Positions 1 to 7,119 of a stretch of DNA of 64,000 nt are shown here, one piece after another. The number at the start of each line of letters is the position of its first letter. Position 1 is the first letter of the stretch. The position numbers and the translations under genes were made by a program. The stretch spans positions 186,001 to 250,000 of the forward strand of contig CBDCFL010000021.1 of NCBI GenBank assembly GCA_965216135.1. The letters are read 5' to 3'. Origin of the DNA: CBDCFL01 sp965216135 (GTDB lineage Bacteria > Pseudomonadota > Alphaproteobacteria > Rhodobacterales > Rhodobacteraceae). A model generated the notes under the pieces. It had not been told where the DNA came from and made no database searches. It worked only from the letters and a program-made list of their open reading frames with translations.

Positions 1-1
1 C

Positions 2-470
2 GTCACCGTGTTGGGCGTGCAGGATGCCGATTTCTTTATCCCCGCCCGAGAAACCGACCTGCCGCTGGTCGGAGTCTCGATCCCGACCTCGCGCTTCCTT
101 CAGGTCGCGCCACTGATCGGCGTTATCCTCTACGCGTATCTACACCTGCATCTGATCAAGCTGTGGGACGCCATCGCCGAACCCACGGTGCGCATCGACA
201 AACGCCCGCTGTCGGAATTCATCTCGCCCTGGCTGATCAACGATCTGGCGCTGGCCCGCAAGCACCAGATGACCATGCCGCGGCGTCCCTTACCTTACAT
301 TTCGTTTGGTCCACATTTGCTCTGAGTTTTCTCGGCGCACCGGCGGTGCTAGGCTATCTGTGGGTCCGGTCCTGGCCCGCGCATGATGAGGTGCTGACGG
401 TATTCTTCTGCGGCGTTCCGTTCCTGTTCGCGTTATATACTCAGCCACAACGAATTCGTCAGAAACTGGC
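2..470 (+). pseudogene. decayed N-terminal part of a membrane/pentapeptide-repeat type protein
   Basis: One frame runs from the left edge with a membrane-like segment (FLQVAPLIGVILYAYLHLHL) followed by IKLWDAIAEP and FISPWLINDLALARKH. It then hits a stop near 323. The same protein appears to continue in another frame from about 290 (FLGAPAVLGYLWVRSWPAHD, then FFCGVPFLFALYT), which implies a frameshift around 285-300. A third frame picks up after 445. The pattern recalls the N-terminal membrane region of alphaproteobacterial pentapeptide-repeat proteins, a family recognition from memory. No pentapeptide repeats follow, so the C-terminal part is gone. The 5' end lies outside the window. I am fairly sure it is broken and less sure of the family. 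Confidence 0.5.
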
Positions 471-584
471 GCGCCTTCCAGCGGTCCATCGGCTATGACC
501 CAAACGCCGAATAGCGCGGAGTGGGACTAGGGCACCGTCCTGAATATCAGCCACACCCGGAAGCGCCCTCAAAACAATGCCCCG

Positions 585-740
585 GCCCGGAACAAGGCCG
601 AAGGCCGCCGGGCCAGCGGCGGACCGTGCTGCCGCTTTGGTGGGGTTTGCGCACAGATCAGGCCTATTGCGGAATTGGCTGGGATAAAGTGCCAAAATTC
701 ATATGTTGCTGCGGCAGCCCGCGGTCCGCCGCTTGCCGGC
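585..740 (+). repeat. fold-back repeat, copy C (divergent)
   Basis: It begins with a nested hairpin: GCCCGG outer arm, inner GGCC-GAA-GGCC, then CCGGGC. A long inverted repeat follows: left arm AGCGGCGGACCG (614-625), matched on the right by CGGTCCGCCGCTTGCCGG (722-739). The header matches the copies at 3613-3771 and 27119-27325 (GGAACAAGG, GCCGCCGGGC). The stem bases differ from those copies but still pair. The interior keeps only a short match (ATAAAGTGC). It is therefore a divergent or chimaeric member, recognised mainly by header and architecture. Confidence 0.55.
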
Positions 741-831
741 TCGTGTCAGAGTCTAGTCAGTATTGAGGTTGTCCCGCGCGGCCTAAAAATCCTCACCATA
801 ACTCACTGATTTCACGTCATAATCTCAACTA

Positions 832-909
832 ATGTAAAAATCTTTCACATTATCTATTGAAACCCCCACCGCCAATGCCAATCTCTAGTCATGTGAAAAG
901 CATTCACAT
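832..909. promoter_or_regulatory. two palindromic operator-like sites upstream of DUF2852 gene
   Basis: Site 1 (832-850) reads ATGTAAA-N5-TTCACAT and site 2 (891-909) reads ATGTGAA-N5-TTCACAT. Both have the same 7-5-7 geometry, and their centres are about 59 bp apart. They end 28 bases before the DUF2852 start codon. The half site resembles TGTGA of CRP-type regulators, but the TGTGA-TCACA spacer is 7 rather than 6 bases, so CRP/FNR is not assured. The regulator is unknown. Confidence 0.45.
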
Positions 910-937
910 TAACCGCAACCCAACTGGAGCACCCCAC

Positions 938-1366
938 ATGAGTACCGCCGCCACCTGGCCTTCCCAAGCTGAAAACTGGCTTGATGATCGAGGCAAAGGC
1001 GCTTGGATCGCCGCAACGGTCCTGTCTTTCATCTTTTTCTGGCCCGCTGGCATCGCCCTTCTGGCCTACATGATCTGGAGCAAACGCATGTTCAAAGGCA
1101 ACTGCGCTAACCGCAAACACCACATGACCCGCTACCGCACCCATCACGCGGCGTTCAAATCCTCGGGCAATTCAGCATTCGACAGCTACAAGGCCGATAC
1201 GCTGCGCCGTCTTGAGGAAGAACAGGAAAACTTTGAGGGCTTCTTGAACCGTCTGCGCGAGAGCAAAGACAAGGCCGAGTTCGACGATTTTATGGACGAG
1301 CGCGCCCGCAAAGCCCGCGAAACCGGTGGTGATGAGGAAGAGCCGAGCCCAAGCGCAGGCTACTGA
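938..1366 (+). CDS. DUF2852 domain-containing membrane protein
   Basis: A 142-residue protein with one hydrophobic segment (roughly residues 22-46, around AATVLSFIFFWPAGIALLAY). A basic stretch follows, then a charged helical tail containing SSGNSAFDSYKADTLRRLEE and FDDFMDERARKA. These are marks of the alphaproteobacterial DUF2852 family, whose function is unknown. The ATG at 938 is preceded by CTGGAG at a suitable distance. An in-frame start further upstream would run through the operator sites and was not chosen. The next gene is a paralogue with the same tail, so the pair is a tandem duplication. The tail is acidic and ends in SAGY. Confidence 0.85.
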   Translation: MSTAATWPSQAENWLDDRGKGAWIAATVLSFIFFWPAGIALLAYMIWSKRMFKGNCANRKHHMTRYRTHHAAFKSSGNSAFDSYKADTLRRLEEEQENFEGFLNRLRESKDKAEFDDFMDERARKARETGGDEEEPSPSAGY

Positions 1367-1437
1367 CGCCAGGGCCGTGAATGGGTGAATGAATGGACGG
1401 GTCGGTCAAGCTGCCGGCCCGCCGTCAACGGGAGACG

Positions 1438-1962
1438 ATGATGAACAAGATCAGTTACACCGAATTTTCTGGCGACCGGCGCATGGCCAGCCGCGGCAAG
1501 GCCGCGATGCGCGCCGGGCGGTCCGACCCCCCGATTGTCGTGCAAGTCCTGAGCGTCGTCGCATTCGGGGTTTTTAGCATTGTCGCGATTGCGCTGGCGT
1601 TTGCGGCATTCTGGCTGGTCGGCCTGGTTCTGGCCATGGTGATCGCCTCGACCTGGGCCGGCACCCGCACGTTTGGCGGCAAGCGCCGTTGGCGGCACCA
1701 TCGCGCCGCCCGGTCGGTAAGCGACCTTGCCCCGTCGGTGTCATCGGCGCGCTCTTCGGGCAATGCGAGTTTCGACGCCTACCGCTCGGAAATGCTTGAG
1801 CGTCTGGAACAGGAAAGCGTCGAGTTTCAGGGCTTTTTGACCCGGCTGCGCGAGGCGCACGATGCGGTCGAGTTCGACCAGTTCATGGATGAACGCGCCA
1901 GCGCGTCCCGCGATACCAGTTCGCGCGACACTGCGCGACACACTGAAACGGCCGGCTATTAA
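1438..1962 (+). CDS. DUF2852 domain-containing membrane protein, second paralogue
   Basis: About 174 residues. The N-terminus is basic, with one long hydrophobic stretch (roughly residues 32-65, including VVAFGVFSIVAIALAFAAFW). The C-terminal region parallels the preceding gene: SSGNASFDAYRSEMLERLEQ and FDQFMDERA, ending in TAGY. The start is ATG at 1438 or 1441, both preceded by GGGAG. The gene lies about 70 bases after its paralogue and ahead of a strong hairpin terminator, so the two are probably co-transcribed. The function is unknown. Confidence 0.85.
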   Translation: MMNKISYTEFSGDRRMASRGKAAMRAGRSDPPIVVQVLSVVAFGVFSIVAIALAFAAFWLVGLVLAMVIASTWAGTRTFGGKRRWRHHRAARSVSDLAPSVSSARSSGNASFDAYRSEMLERLEQESVEFQGFLTRLREAHDAVEFDQFMDERASASRDTSSRDTARHTETAGY

Positions 1963-1988
1963 TCCCCCCTCAGACCGGCCTGACGAGC

Positions 1989-2026
1989 AGCCCCGCCACT
2001 TCCTTGTCGGCGGGGCTGTTGTTTTT
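1989..2026 (+). terminator. intrinsic terminator after the DUF2852 pair
   Basis: Perfect 9-bp stem AGCCCCGCC (1989-1997) / GGCGGGGCT (2009-2017) with an 11-base loop, followed by GTTGTTTTT. It ends just before the next start codon, separating the DUF2852 genes from the RDD gene. Confidence 0.85.
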
Positions 2027-2042
2027 CCCCGCGAGCATGAGC

Positions 2043-2507
2043 ATGACAGAGCCTTACGCAAATCTTCCCCACCCGGATCACAGCCAAGAATATTATTCCG
2101 GCGTGATCTTTAAGCGTCTGATCGCCTGGGTGATCGACGCGATGATCATCACCTTATTGTCGTTTGTCCTGGTCATCTTTACCGCATTCACGGCGATCTT
2201 TTTTCTGGGCTTTGCCACGCTGGCGCTCAGCCTGATCTATCGCTGGGCGACGATCAGTGCCTGGTCGGCGACGCCGGGCATGCTGATAATGTCAGTCGAA
2301 CTGCGCAATCAGATAGGCGGGCGGCTGGACGGGACCAACGCCTTTTGGCACGCGGCGCTGTTCCTGTTTTTCAAGGGCATGATCATCCCGCAGCTCGTTT
2401 CAATTGCAATGATGCTGTTCGACGCCCGCGGTCAGGGTCTGCATGATGCGCTTTGCGGCGTGGTTGCCATCAATCGCGCGCCCGAAGGGCGATTGGCGCG
2501 CGCCTGA
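2043..2507 (+). CDS. RDD family membrane protein
   Basis: A 154-residue protein. After a short N-terminus it reads FKRLIAWVIDAMII, the R..D signature of the RDD family. Two hydrophobic segments follow (IITLLSFVLVIFTAFTAIFF and later ALFLFFKGMIIPQLVSIAMM), with TPGMLIMSVELR between them, a usual RDD pattern, and GQGLHDALCGVVAI near the end. RDD proteins are small inner-membrane proteins, some with transport roles; the substrate is unknown here. The start could also be ATG at 2037. The preceding terminator implies its own promoter must lie within or overlap the hairpin region. Confidence 0.85.
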   Translation: MTEPYANLPHPDHSQEYYSGVIFKRLIAWVIDAMIITLLSFVLVIFTAFTAIFFLGFATLALSLIYRWATISAWSATPGMLIMSVELRNQIGGRLDGTNAFWHAALFLFFKGMIIPQLVSIAMMLFDARGQGLHDALCGVVAINRAPEGRLARA

Positions 2508-2574
2508 AAACAGGGGGGCTTGGCTGAGGCCAGACCCCTTGCTAACCTGCGCGCAAGGATGAACCTTAGACCCT

Positions 2575-3420
2575 ATGCGCCATTCTTTACCAATTGCGCC
2601 GCAGTTCTATGTGACCGCGCCCCAGCCCTGCCCCTATCTTGAGGGGCGGATGGAGCGTAAATTGTTTACCGCATTGCAGGGCGATTATGCGTCCAAACTG
2701 AACGATGCGCTATCCAAACAAGGGTTTCGGCGGTCTCAGAACGTGCTTTACCGGCCAAGCTGTGCGGAATGCTCTTCGTGCCTGTCGGCGCGGATCAGGG
2801 TTGCCGATTTTCTGCCCTCGCGCAGCCAGAAACGCTGTAACCGCCGCAACGGGCATCTGATCCGAAAAGCAAATTCGCCCTGGGCGACAGAAGATCAGTT
2901 CGATCTGTTTCGCCGCTATCTGGCAAACCGCCACCGCCACGGCGGCATGGCGGATATGGATATATTCGAGTTTGCCGCGATGATCGAGGAAACCCCGATC
3001 CGCAGCCGGGTCGTTGAATATCACGGGCTCGACGGCAAGCCCGATACGAGCGATCTAAAGGCGGTCTGCCTGACGGATGTGCTCGATGACGGGTTGAGCA
3101 TGGTCTATTCGTTTTTCGACACGGGGCCCAACGAGGACAGCCTTGGCACCTATGTGATCCTCGACCACATCCGCATCGCACAGGAAGCATCGCTGCCATA
3201 TATTTACCTGGGCTATTGGGTGCCGGGCTCGCCGAAAATGGATTACAAATCGCGGTTTTCCGGCCTGGAAGTCTATTTTCGGGGCGAATGGACGCGCATG
3301 GAGGACAAATCGGCCTTTTCCAGCGCCACCCATCCGCTGTCGACGGATCCGATCGCCGAGCAGGTCGCGAGCATCAGTCTGCCAGACGGGCACCCGACCA
3401 AAGCGGATCAGCAATCCTAG
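2575..3420 (+). CDS. bpt: aspartate/glutamate leucyltransferase (bacterial protein transferase)
   Basis: A 281-residue protein. The N-terminal half contains the cysteine-rich motif YRPSCAECSSCLSARI (about residues 60-75), typical of the ATE/Bpt N-terminal domain. The GNAT-like C-terminal half contains LGYWVPGSPKMDYKSRF. Bpt transfers leucine from Leu-tRNA to proteins with N-terminal Asp or Glu, marking them for ClpS/ClpAP (bacterial N-end rule); this is family knowledge. Full length for the family. The start at 2575 gives the usual MRHSLPIAPQFYVTAPQPCP opening. It stands alone, with a noncoding repeat-bearing stretch downstream. Confidence 0.93.
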   Translation: MRHSLPIAPQFYVTAPQPCPYLEGRMERKLFTALQGDYASKLNDALSKQGFRRSQNVLYRPSCAECSSCLSARIRVADFLPSRSQKRCNRRNGHLIRKANSPWATEDQFDLFRRYLANRHRHGGMADMDIFEFAAMIEETPIRSRVVEYHGLDGKPDTSDLKAVCLTDVLDDGLSMVYSFFDTGPNEDSLGTYVILDHIRIAQEASLPYIYLGYWVPGSPKMDYKSRFSGLEVYFRGEWTRMEDKSAFSSATHPLSTDPIAEQVASISLPDGHPTKADQQS

Positions 3421-3951
3421 CTGGCGGTTGCATTTGAGGGTGAATGGTGAGCTGAGTATCCAACGAACGGATTGGTCAAAAACGGTGGTTTGAGTCCGCT
3501 TATTGATCCACAACCAATGTACGATCTCCGTCTACCGAAAGCTGCGACGCAGCAATTGGCCCAATTGTCAGCTTGAGCGGAACGAGGCGGGCGTCGAGGA
3601 TGTTTCGCCAAAGCCCGGAACAAGGCACGCAGTGCCGCCGGGCAGCGCCCGACCGCCCCGTGGGCGGGCGCTTCTCAACCGCCTGCACACCCGAATGAAC
3701 GTAAGACGTGGCGGCACCATAAAGTGCGGACCTCAACCGGCAGAGCGCCCGCCCGCGGTCGGGCACTGCCCTGTGTCTTGTGGAGTGCCCATTTGCCAAT
3801 ACGGGCTCGAAGCAGCCATCCGGCATTTGTATCAGCTACACGTATTGGGTGAGCTATTCTCCACCTTGACGTTTCATAAACGGTCGTTTTTGCGACAAAA
3901 TTAGTCCGCGCTGCATTTTGACCGTTTGTCTGCGATTTTCACAACCGCGCT
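3421..3951. other. noncoding stretch holding a fold-back repeat
   Basis: No believable gene. The only long open frame here reads through the fold-back repeat at 3613-3771 and has no protein character. The flanks (3421-3612 and 3772-3951) show no recognisable RNA gene or strong terminator. The region separates bpt from the convergent esterase gene. Confidence 0.6.
3613..3771 (+). repeat. fold-back repeat, copy A
   Basis: The header hairpin is GCCCGG (3613-3618), inner GGCAC-GCA-GTGCC, then CCGGGC (3638-3643). A long imperfect inverted repeat follows: left GGGCAGCGCCCGACCGC from 3640 plus GGGCGGGCGCT, right AGCGCCCGCCCGCGGTC then GGGCACTGCCC, ending at 3771. Between the arms is a unique block containing CGCCTGCACACCCGAATGAA and CACCATAAAG. 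Copy B, in reverse orientation at 27119-27325, shares header, arms and inner block at high identity. Confidence 0.85.
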
Positions 3952-4617
3952 CTAGTATCCTAGCCGCTCACGCATGAACGCCAGTGCGACCGACAGACCA
4001 TCGGGTGCGATGCCGTGCCCGGTGCCCTTCATGATATGTGCATAGACATCCTGCCATCCGGCCTGCTCCAGAGCCTCGGCAGCGGCAGGCAGGTTTTTGG
4101 CCGGGACCACATCGTCCTGATCGCCATGGATCAGAAGGACCGGCGGACGGCTGATGACTTCGTCGCTCAATAATTCCGGCTCCAGCAGTCGGCCCGATAT
4201 GGCCACGATCCCGGCAAATGCATCGTCGCGGCGCGGCGCGGCATGCAGGCTCATCATCGTGCCCTGCGAAAACCCGAACAAGATCACCTGTTCGGCCAGC
4301 AAGTCTTCGTCCACCATCACCGCGTCGAGAAAGGCATTCAGATCTTCGGCGGCGCGCAGCAGACCCTGGGCGGCCTCTTCCTGGGATGACCCGTCGATCC
4401 AGGGGATGGGAAACCATTGCAACCCGGCAGGCGCGCCAGGGCAGAGTTCCGGTGCGTCGGGTGCGAGGAACAGAGTATCGCTCATATGTTCGCCCAAGGG
4501 CTCGGCCAGCCCCAACAAATCAGCGCCGTTTGCGCCATATCCATGCAAGAAAATCACCGCAGAGCGCATGGTGCCGGACAATGGCGCGCGGCGGCCCGCT
4601 TCAAGAACGCGCGTCAT
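3952..4617 (-). CDS. alpha/beta hydrolase, carboxylesterase/phospholipase family
   Basis: A 221-residue protein of the acyl-protein thioesterase/carboxylesterase family. It shows the oxyanion-loop motif IFLHGYGANGADL near the N-terminus, the nucleophile elbow GFSQG (Ser about residue 118), an acid in IHGDQDDVVP, and the histidine in GTGHGIAPDG close to the C-terminus. All three triad positions are visible. It is predicted to be a cytoplasmic esterase on small acyl esters; the substrate is unknown. The start at 4617 gives an ATGA overlap with the upstream glycosylase gene, so it is the last gene of a minus-strand run with alkA-like, cobK and cbiD. A longer start at 4686 would overlap that gene by 73 bases and is less likely. 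Confidence 0.9.
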   Translation of the reverse strand: MTRVLEAGRRAPLSGTMRSAVIFLHGYGANGADLLGLAEPLGEHMSDTLFLAPDAPELCPGAPAGLQWFPIPWIDGSSQEEAAQGLLRAAEDLNAFLDAVMVDEDLLAEQVILFGFSQGTMMSLHAAPRRDDAFAGIVAISGRLLEPELLSDEVISRPPVLLIHGDQDDVVPAKNLPAAAEALEQAGWQDVYAHIMKGTGHGIAPDGLSVALAFMRERLGY

Positions 4618-5243
4618 CTGATCCCTTCCCTGGCCTTGGTCTGGCGGTAATAGGCCCAGAGCGCACGCGCCGCAACGGCCCGCCATGGCTGCCAGCGCCG
4701 GCCCATTTCGCGAAGCTCTGCCTCGCTTGGGCGGCGGTCGAGGTCAAACAGCACGCGCGCCGCTTCCTGCAGGGCCAGATCGCCCGCAGGCAACACATCG
4801 GCGCGCCCAAGAGCGGAAAGCAGGTAGACTTCGGCCGTCCAGCGGCCGATGCCCGGCAGGGCCATCAACTCAACGGCAACTTCGTCGTCGCTTGCCCGGG
4901 CATGGGCAGGCCAATCCAGGTCGGCCATTGCCAGTGCCTGCGCATAGCGGACCTTGGCCCGGCTCAGCCCGCATCGGCGAAGGTCGTCTTCGCTGGCAAG
5001 CAGGACCGCGCCCTGCCCTGTCAAGCCCGCAGCTTGCAGGCGTCCCCAGATCGCCGCCGCCGCCGCAACGCTGACCTGCTGGCTGACAATTGCATCCAAC
5101 AGAGTGGCAAAACCGGGTGCCTTGCGGCGCAGCGGTAGCGGGCAAACCGCACTCAAAACAGGCGCAAAGGCCGGATCGGCAGTGGCCAGCCAGGCGGCAC
5201 CTTCGGCGAGATCGGCCTCAGTCTCGATGATCCGCGTCATCAT
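4614..5243 (-). CDS. DNA-3-methyladenine glycosylase II (AlkA-like, HhH-GPD)
   Basis: About 209 residues. The core has the helix-hairpin-helix stretch LMALPGIGRWTAEVYLLSAL followed by the catalytic aspartate region VLPAGDLALQEA, as in HhH-GPD glycosylases. LLDAIVSQQVS upstream is another typical AlkA element. The enzyme excises alkylated bases from DNA as the first step of base excision repair. There is no N-terminal Ada-type extension. The ATG at 5243 overlaps the cobK stop (ATGA), which decides the start. The link to cobalamin genes is one of transcription and not of pathway. Confidence 0.9.
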   Translation of the reverse strand: MMTRIIETEADLAEGAAWLATADPAFAPVLSAVCPLPLRRKAPGFATLLDAIVSQQVSVAAAAAIWGRLQAAGLTGQGAVLLASEDDLRRCGLSRAKVRYAQALAMADLDWPAHARASDDEVAVELMALPGIGRWTAEVYLLSALGRADVLPAGDLALQEAARVLFDLDRRPSEAELREMGRRWQPWRAVAARALWAYYRQTKAREGIR

Positions 5244-5971
5244 TGAAACCGGCGCGCCCATGTTATGGCCTGCACTGCGGTCGTGACCTGCTCGGCATTT
5301 GGTTGGACCGGGCGGTTGATCATGATCACCGGCAAGCCCAGGTCGCGCGCAGCGGTCAGCTTGGTGGCCGAACTGTCGCCGCCGGCATTTTGGGTGATAA
5401 GCCAGTCAATGCTAAGGCGCGCAAAAAGCGCCTTTTCGTCAGCCGCCGAGAACGGCGGTCGCCCGACGAGAAACTCACCCCTGGGAAAGGGAAATTCACT
5501 TGTCGGCGGGTCAATCTGACGGCTGATCAGGTAGCAATCGGCGAGGTTGTCAAAGTGCGGAAGCGTTTGCCTGCCGGTGGCCAAGAACACCCGTGCCGGT
5601 GGATTGATATGGGCGCGCGCCTCACGTTCCTTGTCGATAAAGGTCCAGCGATCCCCGGCCTGCGGCTGCCATTGTGGCCGCAGCACCTGAAGGTAGGCGA
5701 TGCCCTTCTCGTGCGCCACGCGCGCGCTGCGCTCGGATATACGCGCCGCAAAGGCGTGGGTTGCGTCGATAATTCCCTTGATCCGGTGCTCTGCCAGGAA
5801 CGCCCGGAACGCCGCCTCGCCGCCAAAACCACCGATCCTGACTTGTCCGGGCAACGGCGTTGGTTGGCGTGTCGCGCCCGCCAGGGAGCTAATAAAATCC
5901 ACGCCCAGGCGGTGCAACGCTGTCGCAATCTCGCGCCCCTCGCTGGTGCCGGCCAGCAACAGCAGCGTCAT
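5240..5971 (-). CDS. cobK: precorrin-6A / cobalt-precorrin-6A reductase
   Basis: A 243-residue protein starting MTLLLLAGTSEGREIATAL, the N-terminal nucleotide-binding signature of the CobK/CbiJ family. Further conserved parts are IIDATHAFAARIS, FLATGRQTLPHF, LISRQIDPP and LITQNAGGDSSATKL near the C-terminus. It reduces the macrocycle of (cobalt-)precorrin-6A with NADPH in corrin ring synthesis. Its stop overlaps the glycosylase start, and its start overlaps the cbiD stop by four bases, giving a tightly coupled operon. Confidence 0.93.
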   Translation of the reverse strand: MTLLLLAGTSEGREIATALHRLGVDFISSLAGATRQPTPLPGQVRIGGFGGEAAFRAFLAEHRIKGIIDATHAFAARISERSARVAHEKGIAYLQVLRPQWQPQAGDRWTFIDKEREARAHINPPARVFLATGRQTLPHFDNLADCYLISRQIDPPTSEFPFPRGEFLVGRPPFSAADEKALFARLSIDWLITQNAGGDSSATKLTAARDLGLPVIMINRPVQPNAEQVTTAVQAITWARRFQ

Positions 5972-7020
5972 GGACCCGCCTCGGCGACGATCCGGCCCTG
6001 GCGGTCAACAATGACAATGCCATAGCGGATTGGGTCGGCAGGCTTTGCAAACCGGGTGCGGAGGTGCTCAAGCGCCGCGCCGGCGACGCGGAGCGCCAGA
6101 TCGCTGCCGCCAATTTCCAGCGCCTCAAGCGCGGAATTGGCATCTGCGACCGCTGGTGTTTCGGCCAATCTCGCCAGCTGTGCGAAATCGACCTGCGAGC
6201 GGGCGGAATGCAGATCCAGAGCGCCCTGCGCAAGTTTGGTGATCTTGCCGATGCCGCCGCCAATTGTCACGCGCGGTACCGGATGGCGGGCAAGGTATTT
6301 GAGCATCCCGCCGGCGAAATCGCCCATATCCAGCATCGCCTGATCAGACAGCCCATAAAGGGCCTGCACCGCCGCCTCGCTGGTCGCGCCCGTACATCCG
6401 GCGACGTGGTCCAGACCCGCGGCGCGGGCGACATCTATGCCCTGATGGATCGAGGCGATCCAGGCCGAGCAGGAATAGGGCCGCACGATCCCGGTGGTGC
6501 CCAGCACCGACAGCCCGCCGATAATGCCGAGGCGCGGGTTCCAGGTTTTGCCGGCCAGTGCCTCGCCCCCGGGTATCGAGATGGTGATCTCAATATCGGC
6601 GCGCTGGCCAAATTCGGCGGCAGCCGCGGCAACCTCATCGGTCATCATTTGCCTGGGCACAGGATTGATCGCCGGTTCGCCGACCGCCAGCGGCAGACCG
6701 GGCCGCGTGATTGTGCCCACTCCCGGACCGGCGCGAAACGTAACCCCGCCAGTGGACGGGGCGACGCGCGCAATGACCGTCACGCCATGGGTGACATCGG
6801 GATCGTCGCCGGCGTCTTTGACGATGCCGGCCTCGCACCAGGTTGCGCCAATGCGATGATAAGAAACAGAAAACTCCGGCGTCTCACCGCGCGGCAGACG
6901 GATCGTCACTTTATCCGGCACGGCACCCGACCACAGCCCGACCAGAGCCGCGCGCGTTGCCGCAGTTGCGCACGCACCCGTCGTCCAGCCGCGTCTGAGT
7001 GTCTTGGCCTTGTCCTTCAT
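5968..7020 (-). CDS. cbiD: cobalt-precorrin-5B C1-methyltransferase
   Basis: A 350-residue protein. It opens with LRRGWTTGACATAATRAAL, the signature of CbiD. Other family parts are VKDAGDDPDVTHG, VGTITRPGLPLAVGEPAINP, GGLSVLGTTGIVRPYS and the glycine-rich VTIGGGIGKITKLAQG. It methylates C1 of the ring during anaerobic-type cobalamin synthesis. Many alphaproteobacteria with mixed pathways carry cbiD. The start at 7020 gives the usual short N-terminus; ATG at 7032 is an alternative, and neither has a strong ribosome site. It is divergent from cobB with about 100 bases between, and no cobalamin riboswitch is seen there. Confidence 0.93.
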   Translation of the reverse strand: MKDKAKTLRRGWTTGACATAATRAALVGLWSGAVPDKVTIRLPRGETPEFSVSYHRIGATWCEAGIVKDAGDDPDVTHGVTVIARVAPSTGGVTFRAGPGVGTITRPGLPLAVGEPAINPVPRQMMTDEVAAAAAEFGQRADIEITISIPGGEALAGKTWNPRLGIIGGLSVLGTTGIVRPYSCSAWIASIHQGIDVARAAGLDHVAGCTGATSEAAVQALYGLSDQAMLDMGDFAGGMLKYLARHPVPRVTIGGGIGKITKLAQGALDLHSARSQVDFAQLARLAETPAVADANSALEALEIGGSDLALRVAGAALEHLRTRFAKPADPIRYGIVIVDRQGRIVAEAGP

Positions 7021-7119
7021 GACCGAGACCATAATCCGTGGCGAACACCTCGTGAACCACCAAATCAGCCTGGCAAGATTGGTCTTCATTTCTGGCCCGA
7101 TCGCGATTATGTGCGCGAC

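Larger units (their letters stand above)
471..937. other. intergenic region: degraded sequence, divergent fold-back repeat, AT-rich promoter
   Basis: No credible gene is seen here. The first 110 bases look like decayed remnants of the preceding gene. A divergent fold-back repeat occupies 585-740. From about 780 the sequence becomes clearly AT-richer and carries two palindromic sites just upstream of the first DUF2852 gene, so the right third is its promoter region. Confidence 0.5.

Noticed and set aside
891..909. CRP/FNR site upstream of the DUF2852 gene
   Set aside because: The TGTGA and TCACA half sites are 7 bases apart and not 6, and FNR's TTGAT is absent; kept only as an unnamed operator.
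7021..7119. Possible cobalamin riboswitch between cbiD and cobB
   Set aside because: Only 99 bases, with no B12-box-like conserved sequence seen, which is too short for a normal cobalamin riboswitch.
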